From contig NZ_JAYERP010000001.1 of NCBI RefSeq assembly GCF_034718895.1, positions 1,364,001 to 1,428,000 on the forward strand: DNA of 64,000 bases, written 5' to 3'. This stretch comes from Paenibacillus phoenicis (GTDB taxonomy: Bacteria > Bacillota > Bacilli > Paenibacillales > Paenibacillaceae). This document shows positions 27,947 through 37,220 of this stretch, one piece after another. The notes below the pieces were generated by a model. The model searched no databases. It was not told the DNA's origin and worked only from the letters and a program-made list of their open reading frames with translations. A program made the translations under genes and the position numbers. The first letter of the stretch is position 1; every line of letters starts with the position of its first letter.

Positions 27947-29014
27947 TTAACCTATATAGCGATCATAGATGGTTTTGGCTTCTGAAGGATCTTGCGTACC
28001 GTGAATTAACGCTCTCCCGTCCGCAAACAAGACCAACCGCTTTTCATCGATTGTAAAAGAGAGCAAGAACGGATTTACCTCCACCTTCCCCTCTTGCAAT
28101 CGTTCCAGCCTCATTGCCATCTCCTGCAGTTCAAGCTTCCGTTTTGTTGCCGGACGAATCTGCACCGTGTCCCTGCCACAAAGCACCTCCGTCTTTCGGT
28201 TGCCGGCCGCAGACAGATACGGGTAGGTGGCTTCGCTTCCGCAAGAAAGGCAATCGTCCCGTTTGGCTGTGCCCACTTTAATTGAGGTTTGCTCATTTCG
28301 CCACAGGTCAAAGGTCAGCAATGTGCCCCGTAACGCCTCCGTATTTCCGGTGAGCAGCTTTAATGCTTCCGTTGCTTGATGGGCTACAACCATTTGTACG
28401 GCCGGCGGGATCACCCCTACGGTGTCGCAAGTATCTCCGCCGAGCGGTACAGTCCCTAGTAAGCAGTTCAAGCAAGGCGTTTCGCCGGGCAAAATCGTGT
28501 AAGTTATTCCGTAACTGCCTAAGCATCCGCCGTAGATCCAGGGAATGCGATATTTTTGCGAGATGTCGTTAATCATCAATCTCGTATCGAAATTATCCGT
28601 AGCATCCATGATGAGGTCAACGCCATGAATGAGGTCTTCTAATTCCTCCGGATCAACATCCATCACATGGGCATCGATGCGCACCTGACTATTGATTGCA
28701 TTTAACCGTTGCTCGGCCGCGATCGCTTTCGGTACTCGTCCGGCCGCATCCGCTTCAGAAAATAGCTGCTGTCGCTGCAGATTGCTCCATTCCACGTAAT
28801 CCCGGTCGGCGATCACCAGATGTCCGACACCTGCGCGAACGAGCGTTTCAGCGATCCCTGTGCCAAGCGCCCCAGCTCCAACGACTAACACCTTCGCTTG
28901 TTCAAGCTGGTCTTGGCCCGCATGACCTATCGGTGCAAACAATCGCTGCCGAGAATATCGATCCGGTTGCTGGCGTTCATGCTGCAGTTGTTGCTCAGCA
29001 TGCGTTCTCTCCAA
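27947..29014 (-). CDS. ThiF/MoeB family adenylyltransferase
   Basis: 355 residues from TTG 29014, eight bases behind GGGGAG; the frame opens at a TTG at 29089 with no site. E1-like motifs: VLVVGAGALGTGIAETLVRAGVG (ATP loop), the DRDYVEWSNLQRQQLF catalytic block, MDATDNFDTR, and CxxC pairs CLNC and CLSC for zinc. These enzymes adenylate the C-terminus of a ThiS- or MoaD-type sulfur carrier. No carrier gene is nearby, so the pathway (thiamine, molybdopterin or other) is undecided. It follows the Tad-like operon with no terminator between. Confidence 0.88.
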   Translation of the reverse strand: MERTHAEQQLQHERQQPDRYSRQRLFAPIGHAGQDQLEQAKVLVVGAGALGTGIAETLVRAGVGHLVIADRDYVEWSNLQRQQLFSEADAAGRVPKAIAAEQRLNAINSQVRIDAHVMDVDPEELEDLIHGVDLIMDATDNFDTRLMINDISQKYRIPWIYGGCLGSYGITYTILPGETPCLNCLLGTVPLGGDTCDTVGVIPPAVQMVVAHQATEALKLLTGNTEALRGTLLTFDLWRNEQTSIKVGTAKRDDCLSCGSEATYPYLSAAGNRKTEVLCGRDTVQIRPATKRKLELQEMAMRLERLQEGKVEVNPFLLSFTIDEKRLVLFADGRALIHGTQDPSEAKTIYDRYIG

Positions 29015-29128
29015 TTTCCGCACTCCCCTCGCCAATGCTTGTCTTCTTATCGAATCCGGTGAAACAACCGCTTCGATGGTTTGTTTCAAGCATAGTACAG
29101 ATAGGGCAAGAATTCAAAGGAGTTTCCC

Positions 29129-30127
29129 TCACTCTTCAGGTTCGAATGCTCTACAATCCAGCGGAAAATACCCGTTTTCGGCCGCAGCACGTTCATTCGG
29201 GAAGATCTCCTCTTCGCGATAACCTAACTCCGAGGCACGAGCACAGGTCTTTCGATAGTAATATTTTAACCCCGTGGTCGGATCAACTGCTCCAACGATC
29301 GCCGGTGCCAGGTCTAATCTTCCCCCGCCGAATGCATAGTTGTTATAGTAGTGATCACCTACCGGAATGCCTTGCAGAAACACCAGGATTCCGACATCAT
29401 CTAACGTATTATTCCACTCCTCCTGCGGGATCACCGGCAGCGTAAACGTATAATCCACTCCCAGCTTTGCCGCAATCCGATTATGAGCGCGAATCGCCCG
29501 GGCCAGATCCTCTTCAATCCGGCGGACGATCGTTGCACGCCGAACGGCATCAAAGGTTTCCTCATTCTGCAGCAGCGGAATGGAGATCTCGGACTTAATC
29601 TCGGTTTGCAGCCCGCTGAACCAGTGGTTCGCCGCTGCATCGTAAGCCGTCACGTTCCTATCCAACGTAAACGCGATACTGTTCCCGCTTGCGTCTAAAT
29701 ATGTATAGGGCTTTTTGTCCTGCCACCGGTAAGTCCACGTATCACTGCTCAGATCCATGTCCGCTGCATACAGAAAATAGCCGTCATAGTCCATGACAAC
29801 GATCGCCGGGATATAAGCTAGAAGCGACTGCTGTCCCGCCGGATCGTCAGCTACGCCGAAATTCAAGGACAAGCTCCGAAGCAGTGCGGCAAGGGCTTGC
29901 TCTTTATCCGCCCGCATCCATTTCGAGGATCCGTACCCGCTCTCGAATTGCTGCAGCTCGTTCCGGTTTAACGAAGCCGCTGCATCCTGAACCGCCGTGC
30001 GCAAGGCGGCCGTATATCGGGTCTCAAGCCGGTTAACCTCCCGTAAATTTTCCGCTCGCAGCCCGCCCAGCCAAACAACTGGAGCAATAATGATGACAAA
30101 GATCACGGCCCAGTCAGTAATCTTCAT
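29129..30127 (-). CDS. Tad-operon protein with N-terminal membrane anchor
   Basis: 332 residues from ATG 30127 (MKITDWAVIFVI), behind GGAGGT; it overlaps the preceding gene by 14 bases. One N-terminal transmembrane helix, then a helical stalk (REVNRLETRYTAALRTAVQDAAASL) and a large exterior domain with many Tyr, Asp and Trp. This architecture is that of a large minor pseudopilin or TadE/G-like protein, but no family was recognised. Last gene of the ten-gene operon. Confidence 0.7.
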   Translation of the reverse strand: MKITDWAVIFVIIIAPVVWLGGLRAENLREVNRLETRYTAALRTAVQDAAASLNRNELQQFESGYGSSKWMRADKEQALAALLRSLSLNFGVADDPAGQQSLLAYIPAIVVMDYDGYFLYAADMDLSSDTWTYRWQDKKPYTYLDASGNSIAFTLDRNVTAYDAAANHWFSGLQTEIKSEISIPLLQNEETFDAVRRATIVRRIEEDLARAIRAHNRIAAKLGVDYTFTLPVIPQEEWNNTLDDVGILVFLQGIPVGDHYYNNYAFGGGRLDLAPAIVGAVDPTTGLKYYYRKTCARASELGYREEEIFPNERAAAENGYFPLDCRAFEPEE

Positions 30128-30656
30128 TGAGCACCATACCTCCGTAGGTGAGTAAAGACGGTCCCTTCTTCCCTGCACTGTTATATAGAAACTCCGATAG
30201 AATATCCAGCGGGCTCCGGGAGCGGTCGTAGGCTGTAACGGTGAAGAAGTCCCCTTCCTCTAGCTTGTACGGGACACCTTCTTGCCCTGTTCCGGATGGA
30301 AACAGGACCTTTAAAATATCTGAGGTATAGTAAGCATTGTATACGACGCTGAAATCACCTAAGAAAGTTCCCGGGTCAGCCGGATCGCCGTATTCCGGGT
30401 GATAGATCTTATGACGATGCTCCAGCTCAACCTCATACCATCCTCCGGATAACTCCAGTTCATGGACAAAATCCTCGTACATGTCCGGCGTGACGAACCC
30501 TTTGTTCCGCACGGCATCCGCAAACTGTACCAACGTATGGTACGCCGCCAAATATCGGAGATCCTCCTGGCGCTGCGCAGCCTGCAACGCTGGAAACAGA
30601 AACAGGAGCAGCACGGCAAGCAGCGCAGCCGTTATTTTCGACAAGGCGTTTACCAT
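30114..30656 (-). CDS. Tad-operon small membrane-anchored protein
   Basis: 180 residues. N-terminal hydrophobic helix (ITAALLAVLLLFLFPALQ) followed by a helical and then a Tyr/Asp-rich exterior domain. Fits a minor pseudopilin-like layout; no signal for prepilin peptidase is evident. Ten bases after the previous gene; ends overlapping the next. Function inferred only from operon context. Confidence 0.65.
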   Translation of the reverse strand: MVNALSKITAALLAVLLLFLFPALQAAQRQEDLRYLAAYHTLVQFADAVRNKGFVTPDMYEDFVHELELSGGWYEVELEHRHKIYHPEYGDPADPGTFLGDFSVVYNAYYTSDILKVLFPSGTGQEGVPYKLEEGDFFTVTAYDRSRSPLDILSEFLYNSAGKKGPSLLTYGGMVLNEDY

Positions 30657-30666
30657 TCACTGCAAC

Positions 30667-31131
30667 CTACTTTCTTTGAATAATCACCCGAACTTCTTTC
30701 CCTGATGAATCAAACCTATGTTCAATGCTGTAATTCGCCCGTAAATCCAATACTTCCAGAGCGCGTTTACGGCTTTGCTCCAACACATCCTCCAATAGAC
30801 CAAATGGGACGGTATTCAAAACTTCCCCATTCACCTCGATCTCTACGCCGAGCTCAATCCAATCCGGAATCCGATGAAGGAGATCATTCCCGCTAAATCC
30901 GCCGCTTGTGTCCCCCAGAGGATCATCATCGCGGGATCTCTCCCCTGTTTCGCTTGTGAGCACACTTCCTTCAAGCGCGTAGACGCTGCGTCCAACGCCG
31001 TGTAGCTGCACCGCGAGCGCGTCATAGGATGCGTTCTGATTCGCTCCGATGTCCAGCATATAGATGGCAACGGCCAAAAAAGAGCTGACGGAGAAAAGCA
31101 GCCATACCAGACTTTTTACATGATTGATCAC
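30667..31131 (-). CDS. Tad-operon small membrane-anchored protein
   Basis: 154 residues with an N-terminal membrane helix (LVWLLFSVSSFLAVAIYML) and an exterior domain. The SVLTSETGERSRDDDP region is a polar loop. The C-terminus carries RFDSSGKEVRVIIQRK, a beta-type ending. Same operon and general shape as its neighbours; no family recognised. Confidence 0.62.
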   Translation of the reverse strand: MINHVKSLVWLLFSVSSFLAVAIYMLDIGANQNASYDALAVQLHGVGRSVYALEGSVLTSETGERSRDDDPLGDTSGGFSGNDLLHRIPDWIELGVEIEVNGEVLNTVPFGLLEDVLEQSRKRALEVLDLRANYSIEHRFDSSGKEVRVIIQRK

Positions 31132-31158
31132 CTTAAATGATGCCTCCAGCCTTTCCCA

Positions 31159-31650
31159 TTACGGAAGTAGCGTTGTCTGTGTAAATATCAATCCTCGAAC
31201 CACATTCGAGCTGTCCTTGACCACCTTCGCCTTGAACTTGCCGCTCGGATTGACATATTCATTTAGCCGCTCGTCCCAGGCATTACTAATCGGCGCATTG
31301 CTATGATTGATCACCGCACCGTAATATTCCGAAGACTCAGATTCATTAACGTTCAGGATATCTCCATACCATTCCCCGCCTCTGTTCTTCCCGGTTTTCA
31401 CCAAGATGCCAAATTGATCGCGATCCTTGAATTTCCGTAATGCATTGGTAACCTGCGAACCGCTGACGGTCGTATCGTCATAGACGGTAAACGAGGCTTG
31501 GGACAGCTCCGTCTGGATATCGGAGAAGCTGTTTTGCGCCGTTTTGGTCGCTTCCTGAGCAGAAACAAACAAGATAACTACAATCGTAATCAAAGCTATT
31601 GTCAAAAAGATCCCGGCCGCAACCTTTAGTGCGGATGAAGCGTTGTTCAT
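31159..31650 (-). CDS. Pseudopilin-like protein of the Tad-like operon
   Basis: 163 residues: a very short polar start, a ~20-residue hydrophobic helix (GIFLTIALITIVVILFV) continuing into an amphipathic helix (AQEATKTAQNSFSDIQTEL), then a small beta-rich domain. This is the shape of a pilin or minor pilin. The Gly-Glu (+5) signature of prepilin peptidase substrates is not visible. It directly follows the TadB-TadC gene by 24 bases, so it is the best candidate for the main exported subunit, by inference. Confidence 0.62.
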   Translation of the reverse strand: MNNASSALKVAAGIFLTIALITIVVILFVSAQEATKTAQNSFSDIQTELSQASFTVYDDTTVSGSQVTNALRKFKDRDQFGILVKTGKNRGGEWYGDILNVNESESSEYYGAVINHSNAPISNAWDERLNEYVNPSGKFKAKVVKDSSNVVRGLIFTQTTLLP

Positions 31651-31674
31651 GGATAAATGCCTCCTTAAATTTTT

Positions 31675-33765
31675 TTAAAATTTTTGAAGCTGTTCAAAAT
31701 ATAAGTTCATTTGTTCAAAGCTCATCCAAATTAGAGGAATCACCAAATAAGCGAAGACCAGAGCATACATGGGAGTAAAGCCAATCATACGCCCCCAATT
31801 CGCTTTGATATCCAGCGATTTCTCGTAATCCAACCGTCTCCGCTCAAATTGATAGGACAGATCGCTGTCAAGATCGTCAAAGGCATCGGCAACCAACAGC
31901 TTCTCCGACGCCAGCAGCAGCTTGTCCGCCAGCCGTTGGAATTCCTCCAGAACGACCTCCCGCTTCAGCTCCAGCAGCGCTTCCTCAGGGCTAAAGCTGT
32001 AGTTCAAGAGGCATTTATGCAATGGCTCCCGAAAGATCACCGCGTAAGAGGCCAGCCATTCTAGGATTTCTTCCACGGAGATCCGCTCCAGTTCCCGCAG
32101 GATCGCAATCATCGCCAAAAACTGATACACCTCATGCCGCATGTCCATCAATCGCATCCAACGCTGGAAGTAAAGCATCCATAGCGGCAGGTAGTATCCG
32201 GCCAATCCGGCTAGTAAGGCCAAACCAAACTCCCACCATTTGAGATATTCCTGATTCCAGCGCTGCAATTTGTCTAGGATTCTGTGGGTAGCTTCTGATA
32301 ACTCTTCATGGGCCTTCCCCTCTTCTGCATCCTCCAGCATTTTGGAGACGGAGCGGAAGACTTCATCGTAGCTAGCCTTTGCTGACATGCCCAATTGACG
32401 CATGACCGCAGCATCTCGTGCAGCCTCCTGTCGTCCGGCATCAACGGTGTCCTTCGGCAAAGCGCCAAAAAAGGTGGATACGGCTGGAGGCTCCGTCAAA
32501 ATCCGCTGCTTCGTAAGCTGATGAAGCACAAGGAATCCCCCGAGTGCAAGGACGAAGCTTAATCCCAAAATGCTGATTCGTCTGACCTGAAACGCTTCGA
32601 TCCGAAGCCGATGATTCGTCTCCTTTAGCAGCTGAGAAATTCGATGATAGGCTACGGATTCGGGCGACGGAACGAACTGGCGGCAAAAACGGCCAAGGAT
32701 TCGGTGCGCATAGACCCTGGCTTCCCATGATAGGTTTGTAGGCTTGGCTCGATAAGCTGTTTCTTCTTCATTCTTCAGCTTCTGCAGCAGAACATAACTG
32801 AGCAGAATGGTCAGAAATAGGACCGCTTTGATTAACATCCCTGCTTTGCTTAAATAGAACGCATCCATTAACGGGAAATGTCCCCTGGCCCACATCTCAA
32901 CCGGCTTCGTAAAAAAGACCGGCACTAAAGCGATGACATGCAGTCCTTTCAGCAAATAATCCAACCGTCTTCTGCGGATGAGCTCCAATTGAACTTCTCC
33001 GGTCAGGCGGCTGATGCCGCGCAGGTACATGGAACCTTCCGCGCGTTTCCGGTCGCCGTACTCCGATACCAGCCGGGAAATGCCGGCAAAGGCCTTCAAA
33101 TACCGGCTGGGAGCCTTCTCATAATATTTTTCCAAAGCGGTGTCCGGGTCAGCATCAACCAGCGCCTCGCTAATCCAATGGGCATGAACCCCGATTTCAC
33201 GGCCCGTCGCTTCGCCGGCTTCCTCAATCGCATCAGGTACCATGCCATGCCGGTGAAACGCATGCCGAACGGCAGCGAAGAAATCAAGCAGCTGCTCCAG
33301 CAGCTTGACTTCTAATCGATTGACGTAACCATCGATCAGCAGGTCTTGCAGGACGACAGCGGTGATCAGCAGCGACAGAACAAACAACACGTCGGGATGC
33401 ATCGCAGTTAAGATGGCGATCGATCCAGCGAATGACCCTGTGATCCCATAAGCGAGCTTCATCGTTTGTCGCCTTAGCTTCAGCTCGTCCTGGGGATAAC
33501 TAAGCGCGAGCCGCATACGGATTTTTCCAGCATAATACCTTAACGGAGGCACCTTCATCCAAGCGGCATACGACTTAAGCAGGAACGCTGTAAACCATTG
33601 CCGAATCCCGCCCAGCGTTTGCTTAGGAGAGGCACCAACCGTACTCCCAGCATCTACCCATAACGGATTTTCCTTTCTTCCGAGCCATTGACCGACAGCA
33701 TACAATCCGATGCCGCCAAGGACTGATGCTCCCAACACGATCAGCAGGATCGACTTAAGCTCCAA
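31675..33765 (-). CDS. TadB-TadC fused type II secretion F-type membrane protein
   Basis: 696 residues from a TTG at 33765 (LELKSILLIVLG) with GGGGGGAG just upstream, overlapping the CpaF stop by 11 bases; the frame opens at 33888. Two GspF-type modules are seen in tandem: LLEQLLDFFAAVRHAFHRHG with flanking spans, and later EVYQFLAMIAILRELERISVEEIL with a C-terminal span pair. In standard Tad systems TadB and TadC are separate proteins forming the inner-membrane platform; here they appear joined. Middle linker is polar and Ala/Asp/Glu-rich. Operon context supports the assignment. Confidence 0.8.
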   Translation of the reverse strand: MELKSILLIVLGASVLGGIGLYAVGQWLGRKENPLWVDAGSTVGASPKQTLGGIRQWFTAFLLKSYAAWMKVPPLRYYAGKIRMRLALSYPQDELKLRRQTMKLAYGITGSFAGSIAILTAMHPDVLFVLSLLITAVVLQDLLIDGYVNRLEVKLLEQLLDFFAAVRHAFHRHGMVPDAIEEAGEATGREIGVHAHWISEALVDADPDTALEKYYEKAPSRYLKAFAGISRLVSEYGDRKRAEGSMYLRGISRLTGEVQLELIRRRRLDYLLKGLHVIALVPVFFTKPVEMWARGHFPLMDAFYLSKAGMLIKAVLFLTILLSYVLLQKLKNEEETAYRAKPTNLSWEARVYAHRILGRFCRQFVPSPESVAYHRISQLLKETNHRLRIEAFQVRRISILGLSFVLALGGFLVLHQLTKQRILTEPPAVSTFFGALPKDTVDAGRQEAARDAAVMRQLGMSAKASYDEVFRSVSKMLEDAEEGKAHEELSEATHRILDKLQRWNQEYLKWWEFGLALLAGLAGYYLPLWMLYFQRWMRLMDMRHEVYQFLAMIAILRELERISVEEILEWLASYAVIFREPLHKCLLNYSFSPEEALLELKREVVLEEFQRLADKLLLASEKLLVADAFDDLDSDLSYQFERRRLDYEKSLDIKANWGRMIGFTPMYALVFAYLVIPLIWMSFEQMNLYFEQLQKF

Positions 33766-35644
33766 CCTTCTCCCCCCAATACGAGCCAACAAACCGTTCA
33801 AATTCCGCGGCGTCTTCCGGCAGCATCTCCCGGGCCATAGCCTCTCGGGTCTGGCGAGATATCGGTTGCACAGCAACATAACGGCCATTTCGGTATTCCA
33901 TGATCACCCGTTCCTCATAATTGGCATGATGAACTGAAGTCAATTGACCTCCCGCCGCTGGTTGGAAACCCTGCCCTTCCTGCCCCGCCCTGTTCTCTGA
34001 CTCCCGGCGGCAGCATTCAGTGATCCGCTCGATATATCGCCGTCCCGTCATATCGCGGCGCAGGTGCACGTCAAAGTCAATAACGGTAGCAACCTGCAGC
34101 TCAGCGACTCGTTCGTCGCGAAACACACCGGTTTTCAGCAGCGAATTGCGCAGCGACTCGATTAGATCGCGAAACGTCTTGGCATGGTGCGTAAAAATAG
34201 TGAACAAGCTGGCTACCTGCGCCATCTGCACCATCCAGGCGGCAACCTCGTCCGTGGCGACCTCCCCTAGGATGTGGACGGTACCGTCTGTCTTTTTCTG
34301 CAGATCCAATGCTGCTTGCCCGCTCACGTAATCGGTCTCCCGAAAGCTTAAAATGTTGCGTCCGCTGTACAAGCGGCGCAAATGCAGCTCAAAGGACATT
34401 TCCTGCACACGCAACGTATATGCGGCATAGATATACTTGACCATCGCCATCAACAGCGTTGTTTTGCCTGATCCCTGCGAACCCGTAATGGAAGTAATCC
34501 GGCTGCCCTTCATGAAATATTTCAGCAGCCCGATCGGCAGCTCGGCGTTCTCCCCCTGGATCAAGTGCTCCAACGAGGTGCCAATCATATCGAATTTCCG
34601 CACGAAAAAAGCCCACGTCTCTGCAAATGGCGGCCGGACGACCACAATCCGCGAACCGTCCTGCATCTCGTTCACCTTATATCCGTTAACCTCTGATAGT
34701 TGGCCTGGCAGATTAAATTTATAGATGTTCTGACAAACGCGTTTTAACTCCGCTTCGCTGCCAAAGGAGAGAAATGACAGGCGGATACTCTTACCTCGAT
34801 AGAAAATCCAGACGCTCTCCCAAGAACGGGTCAGTTGCTCCCCATCCTCATCCACAGCAAACAAAAACCTGTCGTTCCCCTCGTACCTATGGCCAATGCC
34901 AGAGGAAGGCTCAACCGCCCCATATCCGCTTGGAATCCCGCTTACACCGCCGCTCAGTCCGTCGATCCGCATCTCCCGCAGCTCGTCCACCACCGAGAAG
35001 CCCTTATACATTTGGTAAACCCGCTGGACGACGAGATCCAGCTTCTCCTGAAACGTCAGGGGGCGATACTCTAAGAAAAAGATACGGTCAATGTCCTCAC
35101 CTGTAATTTCGTATACGGGGGAACCCTCAGACGTTTTTGACGGTTTCGCTTCATCCAGCGCATAGTCTTCGATCATTTGCGCTAGACCGTCGGCGCCATA
35201 CTGCTGCTTGTAAAGGTACAACAAGATATCGAAGCGGTCTTGGGCTGTTAACAGCTCCTGGCGATGAAAAGGCAAGATCCGGTCGATATTGTGTTCGTTG
35301 ATTCCGTAATCTCCTGCCAACATGTCGCGGATAAACGACTTAATATATTGCTTGTCCTTCGGATCCCCATACGCGCAGCCACGAAGCGCTTGACGAAGCT
35401 CCGCACGCGCTTTCGCTTTACGGTTCCATGCTTCCTCGCTTAATCCCCAATCCAATCCGCTCGTACGGCTAAGTTCATGCAACCGTTCTTTGATGTAGGT
35501 TACAATAGCTGACCATTCGAAGCGATCCTGCCCAGTTGGACGCTCCACTCTCCCAGGTCCCGTCATGTTGGCCTTGCGCCACAAAAAGATCAGTACCGCC
35601 AGGACAAGAAGCGTGATGATTAACCCGTTCATCAGCCCATTCAC
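33755..35644 (-). CDS. CpaF/TadA-like secretion ATPase with N-terminal membrane anchor
   Basis: 629 residues from GTG 35644 (VNGLMNGLIITLL), behind AAAGGGGGG and one base after the upstream stop. Residues ~7-22 are a transmembrane helix, unusual for this normally cytosolic hexamer. A ~200-residue N-terminal part precedes the ATPase core: Walker A GSQGSGKTT (~388-396), acidic segment QEMSFELHLRRL, Walker B-like TVHILGEVATDE and TIFTHHAKT with the histidine-box residues. It should power assembly or export by the TadB-TadC platform. Confidence 0.88.
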   Translation of the reverse strand: MNGLMNGLIITLLVLAVLIFLWRKANMTGPGRVERPTGQDRFEWSAIVTYIKERLHELSRTSGLDWGLSEEAWNRKAKARAELRQALRGCAYGDPKDKQYIKSFIRDMLAGDYGINEHNIDRILPFHRQELLTAQDRFDILLYLYKQQYGADGLAQMIEDYALDEAKPSKTSEGSPVYEITGEDIDRIFFLEYRPLTFQEKLDLVVQRVYQMYKGFSVVDELREMRIDGLSGGVSGIPSGYGAVEPSSGIGHRYEGNDRFLFAVDEDGEQLTRSWESVWIFYRGKSIRLSFLSFGSEAELKRVCQNIYKFNLPGQLSEVNGYKVNEMQDGSRIVVVRPPFAETWAFFVRKFDMIGTSLEHLIQGENAELPIGLLKYFMKGSRITSITGSQGSGKTTLLMAMVKYIYAAYTLRVQEMSFELHLRRLYSGRNILSFRETDYVSGQAALDLQKKTDGTVHILGEVATDEVAAWMVQMAQVASLFTIFTHHAKTFRDLIESLRNSLLKTGVFRDERVAELQVATVIDFDVHLRRDMTGRRYIERITECCRRESENRAGQEGQGFQPAAGGQLTSVHHANYEERVIMEYRNGRYVAVQPISRQTREAMAREMLPEDAAEFERFVGSYWGEKVGA

Positions 35645-35645
35645 T

Positions 35646-36491
35646 TTACGCCCCCCTTTCCTTCGGTGAAATGGATGCACTAGTAGTTCCTGCCGCCATT
35701 TCCATCAGCATGTCTCCGAGCTCGTAGTATCCTTTCAGTAGAAGCTCACGCTCTCCCCTCCGTTTCGACCAGATCGGAGTTTGGCGAAAATACGCTAAGA
35801 TGTTCCGGGCATTCCAGGCATCCGAGAACCCGGTATGATACGGAATCCCGATCAGCCTTTGCACGCCGGAATAGCGCCGCTTCAGATTGTTTAGTCCCCA
35901 GCGGGACCGGGGATCAAAGGGCGAAATGACGAAAAGCAATTTTCTGTTCGGTTCGCCAAGATAAGAAGCAACATCCGCAAACCATTCATCCATGATTCCC
36001 AGTCGATGCGGCAACACAGCGACTAGAACATCTCCTTCGCGCTGCTCCTGCAGCATCTCGCTTAATCGCCGGTTTTGTGCCTGAAGGATCAGGCATCCGT
36101 ACGATTGTTCGGCAATCGCCAATATTTCAGCGATGCCCTCGTTATCTAGTTCCTTCCTAGCCGAGTTCGCTAACCGCGTCCCGCACACTAGATCAAGGCG
36201 TCCGCGCAGCAGCGGAACGGTATAATCGCTCAAGTTGCTCGCCGTTAATCGTCCGCTTGACTGCAAACGCAGCAGCGCATCAAGACCATGCTCTGGGACA
36301 GCCCCCTCTCCGAAGGTATCGCTGTGCAAACGTACGGTTTGTCCGATCCCTTCCTCCAAGCCGCGTCCAGCTGGCCCTTCATTCAGCAGGAGCAGTCGCT
36401 GCGGAATTCGCAGCCCTAACGTAACGGCGGTAGACACAGCAGCTTCGGCGGCGCCGCCAAGACCGCCATCCCAAAACACAAAGCGGCTCAT
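35646..36491 (-). CDS. Degenerate MinD/CpaE-like protein
   Basis: 281 residues. The order of segments follows MinD/ParA: a start loop FWDGGLGGAAEAAVSTA in place of Walker A (no GK-T/S), LLLLNEGPAG after strand 2, DLVCGTRLAN, YGCLILQAQ where Walker B usually sits, DVLVAVLPHR and late KLLFVISPFDPRSR. It likely has the fold but not normal ATP binding. CpaE proteins localise Tad assembly. ATGA overlap with the previous gene and 1-base gap to CpaF show tight coupling. Confidence 0.68.
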   Translation of the reverse strand: MSRFVFWDGGLGGAAEAAVSTAVTLGLRIPQRLLLLNEGPAGRGLEEGIGQTVRLHSDTFGEGAVPEHGLDALLRLQSSGRLTASNLSDYTVPLLRGRLDLVCGTRLANSARKELDNEGIAEILAIAEQSYGCLILQAQNRRLSEMLQEQREGDVLVAVLPHRLGIMDEWFADVASYLGEPNRKLLFVISPFDPRSRWGLNNLKRRYSGVQRLIGIPYHTGFSDAWNARNILAYFRQTPIWSKRRGERELLLKGYYELGDMLMEMAAGTTSASISPKERGA

Positions 36492-37201
36492 GCTTGTCTC
36501 CTTTCCGCTTGGCGCACAGCACGTTTAGCGACGGTGTGATCCCAGCCTGCCAGCTCACGAAGCAGTTGGCGAAGTGCCCTTTTGTAGGAACGGGAGAAGC
36601 TCCGGAGGCGCAACTGCTGCAAATGTTCGTTTTCCAAGTGAGCAGCCCAATTTGACTCGTCCCACGGGATACAGAGTGCTTCGGAGCGCCATTCCAGCGG
36701 GAGGTCTTCTAACAGGCCCAGAATATAATGGCTGTTCACCCCGCTGTCGACCGTGCGGATAAAGACCGGTCGAACAGTCAGCCCCCGCAGCTCCGGCCAA
36801 AGTTGAAACAAGCTGCGGAACCACTGCGCACTTACCTCGACCTCGTAACGGTCGAAAGTGGTGACCCATACAATTTCATTTGCGGACATCAACCGTTCAG
36901 GAGTGAGGCCATTAAGCGTGTCGATGTCCAGCAATTCGTAATCGTATGCTGCAGATGAGTCTTCATTGCTCGTCTTCATGGAGATCGTGCTCATAAAGCC
37001 CGACGTTCCAGTAGCGACATCAAAGCCGTAAAACTCCGTTAACGGAAGATATGAATCTCCATCCCCGATCGAATATCGGTACTTACTGTTCTCCGTGCCG
37101 TCCGTTAGCAATACTTTAGAGCCGGACGCAGCCAAAACGCTGCTTAAATAAAGTAACAGGTCACGTTTATCGCTCTTCCCTACGAACAACCATCTTTTCA
37201 T
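36488..37201 (-). CDS. MinD/ParA-like protein without canonical P-loop
   Basis: 237 residues. It starts RWLFVGKSDKRDLLLYLSSVLAASGSKVLLTDG, resembling the first strand, loop, helix and second strand of ParA proteins but with an irregular loop. YDYELLDIDTL resembles the Walker B strand and EIVWVTTFDRYEVE the following one. The C-terminal ~45 residues are basic and helical. Probably a second CpaE-like helper; no activity is assured. Stop overlaps the next start by four bases. Confidence 0.62.
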   Translation of the reverse strand: MKRWLFVGKSDKRDLLLYLSSVLAASGSKVLLTDGTENSKYRYSIGDGDSYLPLTEFYGFDVATGTSGFMSTISMKTSNEDSSAAYDYELLDIDTLNGLTPERLMSANEIVWVTTFDRYEVEVSAQWFRSLFQLWPELRGLTVRPVFIRTVDSGVNSHYILGLLEDLPLEWRSEALCIPWDESNWAAHLENEHLQQLRLRSFSRSYKRALRQLLRELAGWDHTVAKRAVRQAERRQA

Positions 37202-37220
37202 GCCAATTCATTTCCTCCTC

